Assembly (NCBI GenBank): GCA_002633005.1 | Contig: NMRA01000163.1 | Coordinates: 218,071 to 282,070, forward strand | Source of the DNA: Phoronis australis | Lineage: Eukaryota > Phoronida > Phoronidae | Reading direction: 5' to 3' | Length of the DNA stretch: 64,000 nucleotides | In this document: in pieces, positions 24,401-34,099 of the stretch | How positions within the stretch are numbered: the stretch's first letter is position 1 | Layout of the letters: the number at the start of each line of letters is the position of its first letter | Made by a program: the position numbers and the translations under genes | Notes under the pieces: model-generated | What the model was told of the DNA's origin: nothing | Seen by the model: the letters and a program-made list of their open reading frames with translations, nothing else | Database searches by the model: none

Positions 24401-27400
24401 ATCGGTTCAACCGTGGCATCTCCATAGGAAATAATGTAATTAGCTCCTTGCTGTATGCTTACGACATTGCCTTACTCTCGTCACGTGAACGTGATAAGCA
24501 GGTCATGTTGGATCTTTTTGGAGGATGGAGCTGAATTTGAGTAAACTAAGTTAGGCATTTTTGTAAGCCTCGGGTGAGGCAGACCAACTTTGTCTTCAAT
24601 TATGCGAATACATAGCTCTCTATTGTAAGTCAGTATAAATATTTAGGTGTCCTTTATGATGAACATTTGCAATTTAAACAATCTGCTACCGCACTAGCTG
24701 CATCTGGTGGCCGTGCAGGTGGTCTCTTAAATTCAAGCACATGCGTGATGTTGGGTTGAAGACATACACCACAATATATAATGCGCGTGTTACCCCGATG
24801 TTTGATTAGTGTGCTGGTGTTTGGGGGGCAGGGGTTTTCCTCAGAGTGATTCAATACAAAATCGGGCCATTCGATACTTTCTTGGGATTCACAAATTTAC
24901 TCCAAGTGCGGCGACGAATGGAGATTATGGGGTGGATACCTACTATGTTAATAGGAAATTGTGTATATTACGGCTCTGGAATAGACTTATTTACATGCCT
25001 GATAATCGTCTCACAAAGCAAGTATTTTATTGGGACCTCACGTACAGAAAGGAAAATTGTTCAAAAATATCTTTCCAATTTTTTCTAAGGTTGATCAGAT
25101 TGAAACATTTTATCAAAGGTCAGCTTGTGATTTGGAAAATGCCAAAAATGAAACTGATGAATCTTCTCAGTCTGAATGGAGGGCGGAAATTTTTAGCAAA
25201 CCCAAGCTTAGAAGTTATAAATTATTTAAAACCAATTATCAAACAGAAGTTTCTTTAAAAATGAGCATTTCTAAAGAAAAGAGAACAATCTTTTCTCAAT
25301 TTAGATGTGGAGTATTGCCAATAAAAGTGGAAAGTGGCCGTTTCGGTATTTTTACTCCGGCTGAGGAGCGTCTGTGTGATTTTTTGTACCCCTCATGTGT
25401 AGCAGATGAAAGACATTTCCTGTGGTCGTGCTATCTCTACACTGATCTCAGAACCGAATTATTTGCAGACGTCATGTTGGTCTGCCCCTCATTCGATGAA
25501 CTAGAAATTCAGAAGCAGTTTGTTTTCCTGATGACTAACACCACTGCCAGTAAATTATTTATTAGTTTTATTTATAATGCCTTTCTCAGGAGAAGAATGT
25601 CGTTATTTTCTACTTAATTAATAATGATTGGGAAGGTGGGTCTGATTTACTTTTCTGTTCCTTTTTGTCATCGTATACATGTGTGCGTTGCCTTTTTGCA
25701 CGATCGCTTTGAAATGGTGACTTATAAGCACAAGTTGTGGTTGGATAGCAGTTGCTACAGATTACTAAAATAAATGATGATTGATTGATTCATTGATTGT
25801 TTGATAGACTGACAGGCATTTTGTAAAGTTTAGGCCTACATACGTCCAGTACAGTTTTCCATAATTCGGTCGTCCCATCCAGAAGTGGCTCCACAAATGC
25901 ACAACCGGCATTGTTAATGCAGACATCTACGCCACCTGTCAGGAAAGATTGAACAAAGTGTGAGGAAACATGTCATCCAGTTTTTCGTAGACGCAAGAAC
26001 CTTGCTGAGGATGATAGTGTGATCGCGCACTTAGCTTGCAGTACATGGCGATATCTCGCAAAGTTTTGCGAGCTATTGTTTTTGTTGTAAGAATCTACAG
26101 TAGGCCTAGGTCTACGGAACGTAGTCCAGCTAGCGTGCGTTCCAAAACTAAAAAGCTCACGAAATGCAAAATCACGTAGGGACTAATCATACTACCTTTA
26201 CTGGCAAGTTCTTGGCGTCAACAAAACTCTAGGTCCGAGATTCTAACTTGAAAATGACCAATCACATTGCACGTTTTGAATAAACTTACACATTTCTAGA
26301 CCTGGCCAAGCCACACGGGAGTGATTGCAAGTTGCGTGTTTGAATATGAGTCGTGTCCGAGTTCGGAGAATAGAGATTCTTAGGAATTGTGTAACATGAC
26401 CCGGTAAATATAAGATTTTTATCTAATGAATGACCAGATACCGAGGAATCTAGCTTTACATGCACCAGTTGACAGTTCGCACGGATATTTTCCAGGGTGC
26501 ACATTTCGAGAGAACAGGGGGATTCAGTGAACTGCAAATAAAAGCGTCCTATTCTGGTAACTTAGGTACAGGTGTGGATAGTATAGACTTTACTTCCGTC
26601 GCGAATACCAGCGAAGAACGTTTCACAGGCTGCGTTCCGAAGGCCCAAAAATCACACGAACACATACATGTAAGATCACGCTATATTTTTGTTAATTTTT
26701 CCTGCGTCTTCGGAACACACCTTAGCTTTCTGACGACTGTTTGTACATGTAAACAATTAGTTGGTGTAAAACGTTGCCAACACTTACCAAATTTTGCTTC
26801 AATTTCTTTAAACATTTCTAAGATATCTTCTTCTTTGGTAAGGTCACATTTCAGAGCTACAAGTTCGCCAGAAGAAGACTTCACGTCGATTTCTTGAGAG
26901 ATAGCCTTAATAAGAAATGAAAGCTATTGATAAAGCTTCGGCGACCATAGTGGGTAAGGTTAAAAAAGGCGGTGACTGCGCGAAATTAAAATTAAAGTGA
27001 TGCCACATGGGCTGAAAATTGCTGATCTGACAACTCTCAGAGCTCTCGGTTGCTACAAGTACAAGATTTCAGGAATCGACCCCACATCCGCCCACCTCCC
27101 GCCTGCTGTCATTGCATTTCATTTACTTTCTATCCGACCTGCGTCTGTGGCACCCTCCCTCAACCTTGGCTGCTCAACATTGAAATCACATGTACATTTA
27201 TTTGCCATACGAATTGAAACTTGGCGCTAGACGTCTTTCACGTCAATGGTTGGAGGTACATTCATTACATCCCCAGATACCGGTTCCCTCGTTTCTCAGA
27301 ATCCTGCTTCCTCTACGGCCGAGATTGTTTTCTTTAACTTATTATTACTTATATCAGACTTCGTCTTGGCAGGAATTTTTCTCTGAGAATACATGTATAC

Positions 27401-29489
27401 CGATACCATTTTTAAGCTATCACAAGAGGACACACTCCCGAGTGCAGGTGGTGCCGCGGGTTCGAATTTGGTAAGGTCAGTCGCTGACTATAAGATTTTA
27501 ACTTTCTCTTGTGGCAAAAAAACAACGCTTATGGAAGGAAATTAAATTCCATTATTCATAAATCGGATATCGTTGGCAAAGTACGACCTAAGTCCAATGT
27601 ATTTATCACAGGAATTATTCCAGGCATCCGATTGGTTGATTTATTCCTTTAATGAATATTTATTTCTGGACTAAATATTTATTACACTAATAAATATTTA
27701 TTACTGTAATTAGTCCTGGCTTCTGATTGGCTAAAGAATTATTACTGGAATAGATTGCGAATTATCACTGTAATGAATAGGACTTATGTCGCACTTGGCT
27801 TACGATATAAAGAACGCTCTCCCGGATAGGCCACCACACCGACGACGGACCGTAGAAATGTCGCTTCATTTGAGGAACACGCACAAGTTTAACTATTGTT
27901 CCCCTATCTTGTCGGTTTACAAACCGTAAGAGAAGCCGCCACCCGGTGAACCCATAGAACTATACAGTTGAATATACTGGCGACATCATGAAATGCACCA
28001 TGTGAATAGTTCAGCCATGTGGTGGACAGCTACTGCCAGTTCTCCGTTTTGTACGAGATTTCCCGCGTTTTTGATATATTCTTTGCGACCAACATCTGCC
28101 TAAATTGCTACTGTTCAGTGTACCTCGGTGCGATACTCAAATGGTTCTCATTAAAAATCCACCAAACATACAAGTATGAAGACATACAAAACTCATGCAA
28201 TGTATGCATGCATGACTGTACATGTGTGTGTGTAAATATATAATGTTCAGCAACAAGAAAGAACACGTTGTGAGAAACCCAACAGGTGGTAATTTACAGT
28301 GACCATGTCACCCATAGGGGCGTAACTTGTAGGGGTTGGCTGTCACTGGTGTGACAAGGCCAATAATTGTTAATTTAGATTGACAAACAAGGGAGAAGTT
28401 GGGGGGAGGAAGAAGGTTACCCTCTGACACAGCGCCACCTATACTGCAAATTTCGAGTAGCACTGTTATAGAGTGTAGGAAGAAGGTGGGTAAGAGCAGA
28501 AGACCGTTTTGCAAAAATGGTTTCATGTGGACTAGTGTTTGTTTGTGATAAATTAGTTGCACTGACCATGAATGTGGGGTTGAGTGTTTTTCCACGGGAC
28601 GTGCGCAAAACAGGAGAGGAATAATGAAGAGAAACGACACACAAGTTCGCGACCATGATTGCACTATAGCGTTTTAGCCATGGCGATAATCATGAACCTA
28701 AGGTTCAGTTCAACGTCATTCAGCAGTAACGTACGAACTTGTTGACGAAACAGGGCTGTCTATCTGTGACAATTTTTTTCATGGAGGTTATGCAGTTTTA
28801 AAATTTAACTTTACAATTTTCAGTGAAATCAACGGATTTCAGTTTAGCTCAGTTATGTGTTCAGCGCAGTTTCGTCATAAAGATATTAGTAAGTCCCTAG
28901 TAGTATGCCGTACATATGGCACAACGCAAGGCAGAGAAATTTTATTAATGAAAAAGACCTAGGCATTCAATTTTATCTTTTGGAGTAATGCTCATGAGGA
29001 AAACAACTCAGAAAGAAGACGTCGTCCTGAACGCCGCCACTGAGAATGGACCGATGAAACAAATTTAATACTCAGATACGTGTTTTGACAGCATTTGTGC
29101 TTTAACTATTAAGGGAACAAACTGATTGCAAGAGAAAATGACCCTTTCGAGGAGAGTTTTTAAAATATCTTTCTGGCTAAAACGTCTTGACTTACGGAGG
29201 GTTTGGCCAGACATTGTGGAAAGTTTGATAAATTACGTTCGACACCCTAAAAATAAAATTACTAGTTTCGCCCTTGGTCACCCCAGCTTTGCGCTACCAT
29301 TAGGCATGCTCCCGGAGGTTACCGGTTGAATAGCTCAAGTTCTGCCGTAAAGCTCACCTGTATTTTCTCCACATTTCTTGCGCAACCCACAACCTTCATG
29401 CCATGCTTTACCAACATACGCGCCGTAGCGGCTCCAATACCGACTGAGGCACCGGTAACCAGCGCTACTCGATCTTGCCAGCGTTCCAT
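18487..29489 (-). CDS. DHRS11: Short-chain dehydrogenase/reductase, DHRS11-like
   Basis: Complete eight-exon model on the minus strand: 29489..29358, 26905..26788, 25935..25844, 23404..23310, 21866..21740, 20992..20897, 18892..18827, 18528..18487. It totals 768 bases and 255 residues; human DHRS11 is 260. Every junction is GT-AG and in phase. It is a classical NAD(P)-dependent oxidoreductase: cofactor motif TGASVGIG at 12-19, NNAG at 91-94, and the active site with Ser146/148, Tyr160 and Lys164 (SLSG...YAATK). The tail LSPGLVETEF ... LKPEDMA ... LLVRPTNQVS matches the family end. DHRS11 acts on steroid and carbonyl substrates in mammals; substrate here is unknown. A dead LINE lies antisense in intron 3, and Kolobok copies flank both ends. 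All catalytic residues are present, so the enzyme should be active. Confidence 0.94.
19665..20045 (+). repeat. Three diverged ~137-bp tandem units in a DHRS11 intron
   Basis: The phrase near AGCTAGATCAA followed by GGTAACC..GAAACCA recurs at about 19665, 19801 and 19935. The phrase GCCAGACAA recurs at about 19744, 19886 and 20020. Constant spacing near 137 bp shows an old tandem array, probably extending left to about 19530 in degraded form. It lies in the intron between DHRS11-like exons 6 and 7. Confidence 0.65.
20546..20573. repeat. TACATG-type microsatellite
   Basis: Self-complementary TACATG repeats with interruptions, in an intron of the DHRS11-like gene. Similar short tracts occur at about 47380, 62053 and 63714. 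Each tract can fold on itself. Confidence 0.8.
22932..22953. other. Seven ambiguous bases followed by a G homopolymer
   Basis: N at 22932-22938 followed by 15 G at 22939-22953, in intron 4 of the DHRS11-like gene. This marks a sequencing or assembly weak point. The length of the G run should not be trusted. Confidence 0.95.
23430..25805 (+). mobile_element. Degenerate non-LTR retrotransposon (LINE), 5' truncated
   Basis: Several plus-strand frames give consecutive pieces of one LINE polyprotein. These are a linker region ending before the NNKAVGID-type motif (23437-23826, then frameshift), KANIIPIPQGSDKDPR with NCKGISLLS (23868-24131), TFVDMKKAFDRVD (24130-24369), YAYDIALLS near 24450-24475, and a C-terminal block with ERLCDFLYPSC...HFLWSC (25030-25617). 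The catalytic pair that should read ADD is AYD, one aspartate lost by a single base change (GAC to TAC at 24460-24462). Frameshifts and stops confirm it is dead. It ends in a TGATTGAT-rich tail (about 25770-25805), typical of target-primed insertion. The closest type is CR1/jockey-like; the clade is uncertain. Confidence 0.9.
27578..27805. repeat. AT-rich MITE-like palindromic segment
   Basis: About 220 bp with imperfect inverted ends (CGACCTAAGTCC near 27586 against GGACTTATGTCGC near 27780) and a central AATATTTATTACACTAATAAATATT palindrome-like core. Two GATTGG (CCAAT) boxes lie at similar distances from the ends. It is upstream of DHRS11 exon 2, in the large first intron. Classification is tentative. 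Confidence 0.4.
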
Positions 29490-29824
29490 GAGTCCAAGAT
29501 TAATAGCTAAACCACGGCACAGAAGGTGGGGGTGTTAATCTATCTAAGAGTCGCCTGTCGACTGTGGGGCTGCACGTATGGTGTTATCTTAGTGTTATCG
29601 CTACAACTGACATGCCGACAGAGCACGTTGTACCATATACATATGGGTATTTTATATCAGTAAACTGTGCCGACTTTGCCTTAAGAAATAACCCGATTTT
29701 AAGTTCAAGTTTGTCCAGCGTCCAAAGGCGAAACTAAGAACTTCAACCATAGCAGCAACTAAGCCATGGACTCTCAAGGCCCTGTTATGCTAACCTGATA
29801 ACAGCCAGGCTATGCAAGAGTTAA

Positions 29825-31485
29825 AGGAGAATGCCACCCGATTTAATTAGTCTTTTTTGCCGTCTTAATCGGTCTATATCCACATCGCCTCGCATACGGT
29901 CGATCTTACCTTTCCAAGAGGTGTCGCGATAACCTGTGAGGAAGGTGAGAAACGACGCTAGTGACGTCAGTGGTTCATATGCAGAGTGAATGCCGCTATG
30001 TTGCGGTGCATCGTTCCCGCTTGTCCAAACTAAGCAGCTGCGAGGAAAGCGGATATATCGTTTTTTACTTCCTCGAAAGTCCGAAATGCTTAGGAAGTGG
30101 CTCATGGTAGTGAAGAATGAAATATACGCTGTAAATAGCATGTATGAGGACGTGAAACATTTCCGTGTCTGTGGCCTGCAGACGTCGAAAGTGCCTGACG
30201 AATGCCGGCTTACCAAATAACTCCACACGTTCCTTCGTCTGAGCTTGTTCGCGGCGCCTCTCTAGTATTTCTTCATCACTGTATTCCTGTTCGAATTGAT
30301 AACTTTGTAAAACTTAACGATCCACCTGCGAAGTCGGGACTGATGAGCTCTAGCTCGTCCTAAGTCGGGATAGCGAGTTGCCATGTTGGCGTTTATTACT
30401 GAGCGTTCTTTTTCAAAATGAACTATTCTCACCCTAACCAATACTTATATAAAACTGAAACAGAGTCTGCCTCATTAGATGCAGTGTTCGTGAGTGCAAA
30501 TGATTTGAGAAGCCAGCATTGAATAAATCACTGCGTTATCGCGGCTTTAGGTGCAATAAAACTAATTGACGGGACACCGTGGCCGTGTGAGCTCATGCTA
30601 ATTTAGTGTTTGCTGGCAGAAACTGTTGTGAAACAACTCGATTTCCATCCCACGGCCAGGTGTTAGGGGAATCTTTATTTACATTTACATTACTCAAATA
30701 ATGATTGTCAATGTAAAACTTCTGCCCTGACGTTGCTGTAGCCAAAGCGGAACACGACCTGAATTCGCGGTCCCCAACGAGTAAGTAGATTTGCAGTTTC
30801 GTGGCTAATTCACCAACATAATCAGATGCACATTACTTTGGCTCACTAGTATAGTATTTTTCATGACTGGAAGTTTAGTTTCCACTGAACTTTGGCTGGT
30901 TTATGTTCGTGATGTCTGATCAGTTTCCGAGCTACTGGCCGCCGGAGCGAGTTGATCCGGCCGGCCGCGACAGGCCTGATCGGACTTCGAGCCACTGGCC
31001 AGGATAACAAGCGTTTTGTGTTTAGAACTCAAAAAATCACAAGTCTAAACAACACAGATCTAGGTTCTCCTGTCTGTATCTCACGGAAAATACTTAGAAA
31101 TTATCTCCGAACTGGCCCCAAACTCCTGCTATATTGGTCTGTCGAAATTTGTAGGCTATGGTGTGTCCAATTACCAATAAATCCGTAAGAGCGAAATAAA
31201 ACAACACGTTTTTATAAGAACTCGGTGTATTTTTAAGGGTTTTACATCGAAGTTTGATGATTTATTGGTGTTAAATGATGACTTCAAGCGATAAGCTGAC
31301 ACCAGTAACCCGTGTTGTGAACTGCTGAACAGACTGCCTGTGAAACCGATGACGTCATTGGATATTTTTAACACCACCGTCTGCCGTCAGGTGTCAGGTA
31401 ACGCAACCGTACGTGTCGTTATGGAGTAGAACTACTCGATCTAAATTGATGCAAATAGGTTGTTTTTTTGGGATGGCATGCTCCT
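29825..31485 (+). mobile_element. Kolobok/T2-type DNA transposon, non-autonomous, copy 2
   Basis: A 1661-bp element between TTAA direct repeats (29821-29824 and 31486-31489). Left end AGGAGAATGCCACCC; right end reverse-complements to AGGAGCATGCCATCC. It aligns along its whole length with copies 1 and 3, with scattered substitutions and small indels. The THAP-like frame reads CIVPACPN, then a stop, near 30005-30040. A frame with LPRKSEMLRKWLMVVKNE and VCGLQT follows. It lies about 330 bp upstream of the DHRS11-like start codon, where it could overlap the promoter. Confidence 0.9.
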
Positions 31486-31902
31486 TTAAGAATGAATACC
31501 AAGGCAGACAACGACGCGCGGAGAGTACAGTATCATTCTTCAATTTTAGAATTTGAGAAGTTTCTATCATATGTGACACCGATATTCGAGCAGAAATCGA
31601 AGTTTATTCTGAAGCCAGTGCCCGGTCTCCAATCTTTTTACTCGAAATGGAACTCGAAATTAGGTTTGGCATTTTCTACTCTACTTTTGGGCGAAATCAA
31701 GATAAGTGTCTATTATTCTATGCTCTAGTACACAATAACTTACTTAGATAATTTATTGCCCTTAGTTCACAGTTTGTAAACCCAAAATTAAAGTTCGAGT
31801 TTGAACTCGAAATTTTGAGTTTTTGCTCGAGTTTGTAGCACAAATATAAGGGTCTTCAAGGGCAAACATAGCGATTTGTATCAACAGAGTCTGAAAACAA
31901 AC

Positions 31903-32465
31903 TTAAAGGAGACTGCCACCCATAAAACAACCTATTTTGTATCAATTTAGATCGAGTAGTTCTACTCGATAACGGCAGGTTCGGTTACGTTACCTGACAC
32001 CTGGCGGCAGACGGAGGTGTTGAAATTATCCAATGACGTAATTGGTTTCACACGCAGTCTGTTCATTAGTTCACAACACGGGTTAGTGGTGTCAGCTTAT
32101 CGCCGGAGTTCATCATTTAGCACCAATAAATCATCAATCTTCGATATAAAACCCTTACAAATACCCCCGAGTTCTTATAAAAACGTGTTGTTTTATTTCG
32201 CTGTTACGGATTTACTGGCAATTGGACACACCGTAGCCTACAAAGTTCGGCAGGCCAATTTACCAAGGTCAGTAGCAGGAGTCGGGGGGTCTGTTGGGAG
32301 ATAAATTTGAGGTATTTTTCCGTGAAATACAGACAGGAGAACCTAGATCTGTGTTCTTTATACTTGTGATTATTTGAGTTCTAAACACACAAAACGCTTG
32401 TTATCCCGGCCAATTGCTCGGAACCCGTCGCGGCCGGACTGACTAGTTATCCCGGCCAGTGGATC
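31903..32465 (-). mobile_element. Kolobok/T2-type element, truncated copy 4
   Basis: Starts with TTAAAGGAGACTGCCACCC and matches the reverse complement of the right-hand ~560 bp of copies 1-3, including the GATCGAGTAGTTCTACTCGAT palindromic stretch (interrupted where it joins the body). It stops abruptly near 32465 at a CGGCCAGTGGATC junction, then unrelated repeat sequence follows. The opposite terminus and second TTAA are missing. Confidence 0.8.
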
Positions 32466-32544
32466 AATGCTACGCCACCCATGGTGTATGGGCGGTGCAA
32501 CACAGGGGGGCTTGGGGGCTATAGCCTCCCAGTTTTTTCAGAGC

Positions 32545-33110
32545 TGCGCCGCCCATGTATTAAATTTAGCAAAGATCCTGCTAATGGTTTAGAAGATACA
32601 GCCATGGGCGCAAAAAATAAAACTGTCACTAAGAGGTGCCACAGTAGTTGAAGTTGTCGGAATGTCATCGTCAACTTCGTAGTAAAAACATACTTCACAA
32701 TTTTCACAATCATCCTTTGAGCGGTTTGGTTGATAGAGGGGTGGACGCCAAAAACAGACCCGAAAACAGCAAAAAATGGCCCCTAAGTTGCGCAGACTAC
32801 GTCGAATCCACCCAAAAACGGGAGGATAGCGTCATCTCACTAATGGATGCCTATATGCCAAATTGCTTTTGAAAATATAGAAGTAAACGTAAAAAAATAA
32901 AATTGCGACTATGGGGCACACTTGTAGTCGATCCGTCCGAAAGTAGCGCTCATGCCTTCCCATCCATGAAAGGAACATAAAGTAATATGTGCAAAATTTC
33001 ATGACCGTACGCCAAAGGGTTTTGGATATGGAGCAACGGACCCCGGACGGAAGGACGGAGATGACAGCATAATGCCGTCCGCATATAAATATGTGGACGC
33101 ATAAAAAGGC
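32545..33110 (-). repeat. Inverted single copy of the ~450-bp repeat family
   Basis: The reverse complement matches 15625-16200 through most of its length. Shared landmarks include CATCCATTAGTGAGATGACG/ATAGGCATC, GGCGTCCACCCCTCTATCAA and GCGCCCATGGCTGTATCT. It abuts the truncated Kolobok copy 4, giving a composite of two repeat types. Confidence 0.8.
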
Positions 33111-34099
33111 ATTATTTCTGGATGAAAATCCGAAACTTGTTTTGTTTATGTATGTATCTTTGTATATACGTGATGACAGGGCTTACTGCAAATGAAACTT
33201 GTTCTATTACACTTCAATTTTTCAATCTACTCTGTAATCAGTTGGGCCATCACGGAAAACACAGAGACACACAATATCGCTTTCAGTGTTTATCCAGAAC
33301 CCAGCAATATCTATCAAGCACTCCAGTTGCCTCAAGGTTTTTGCGCCATTAGACTTCCACATGTTTTTGGTTGTTGTATGCTTCGAACAAAGGTTTGCGC
33401 ATTTTTCTCTGCTGCATTACTCTCAGTGTTCGTTCACCCAATGTTAATCAAGTATAGCTGCTACGCTGTGGACTGCACCTCCGACGGGAGAAAGTTGGGT
33501 AAATTGGACAAATATCCGTATCCGTGGATGTGTAGTGTTCAGAATTGAGATCTTCGCCTTCCCAATATTAATACACGGCAATAAAATGCGGAGCTAGTGG
33601 AGGAAACAAGTTCGACTGGTTAATGTTGAACCGAATAGAATCCCCATTCTTGAAGATATCCTTTCAGTTCCGGTACTTTTGAACGGTTGAAATCGGAAAT
33701 ATTTCGACAACCATACAACTCGACGGTTTCTGGCAAAGCCTGTGAAAACGTGACTAACGTTTTATTAACTCTGGGACAGAGTAGGGCATTTAGTCTATCG
33801 CAAAGTAATCCGGAACGGTCCTGTTGCCTCTGATAAAAACACTCTCTTCATGTAACGCATATTCTTGATTTGTCAAATTCTCTTGGCAATATTTGGTAGA
33901 TAACACATCCTTGAACGTTTTGGTCATCCATCGTAACATCCGGAACAGCTCAGGGAAGGCGCACAAGTACTTGATGTTGCAAATGCTGTCCTCATTATTG
34001 AACATTCCAGCTACAGCTCAACACCATACCGCATATCAGCCAGACACGAGGTAAATGCAACAATTTTGGCTTTTTCACAAACAACTACTTTGTTGTTTA

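Larger units (their letters stand above)
31486..34099. other. Intergenic interval between DHRS11-like and Rab genes
   Basis: It contains a partial Kolobok copy (31903-32465), an inverted copy of the 450-bp repeat (32545-33110) and otherwise unique sequence. Open frames at 33192-33548 and 33790-34005 (minus) start with ATG but show no family motif. The latter falls in the probable Rab 3' UTR. A minus-strand AATAAA (plus TTTATT at 33771-33776) could end the Rab transcript. Confidence 0.45.

Noticed and set aside
31952-32304. Frame conserved among Kolobok copies (KLSNDVIGF...FYFAVTDLL)
   Set aside because: It recurs because the repeat recurs; copies contain indels and different stops, and starts are not ATG. 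No evidence of a conserved protein beyond shared ancestry.
33192-33548. ATG-started 118-residue plus-strand open frame
   Set aside because: Cys-containing but no family match, no splice context, and a weak signal-like start only.
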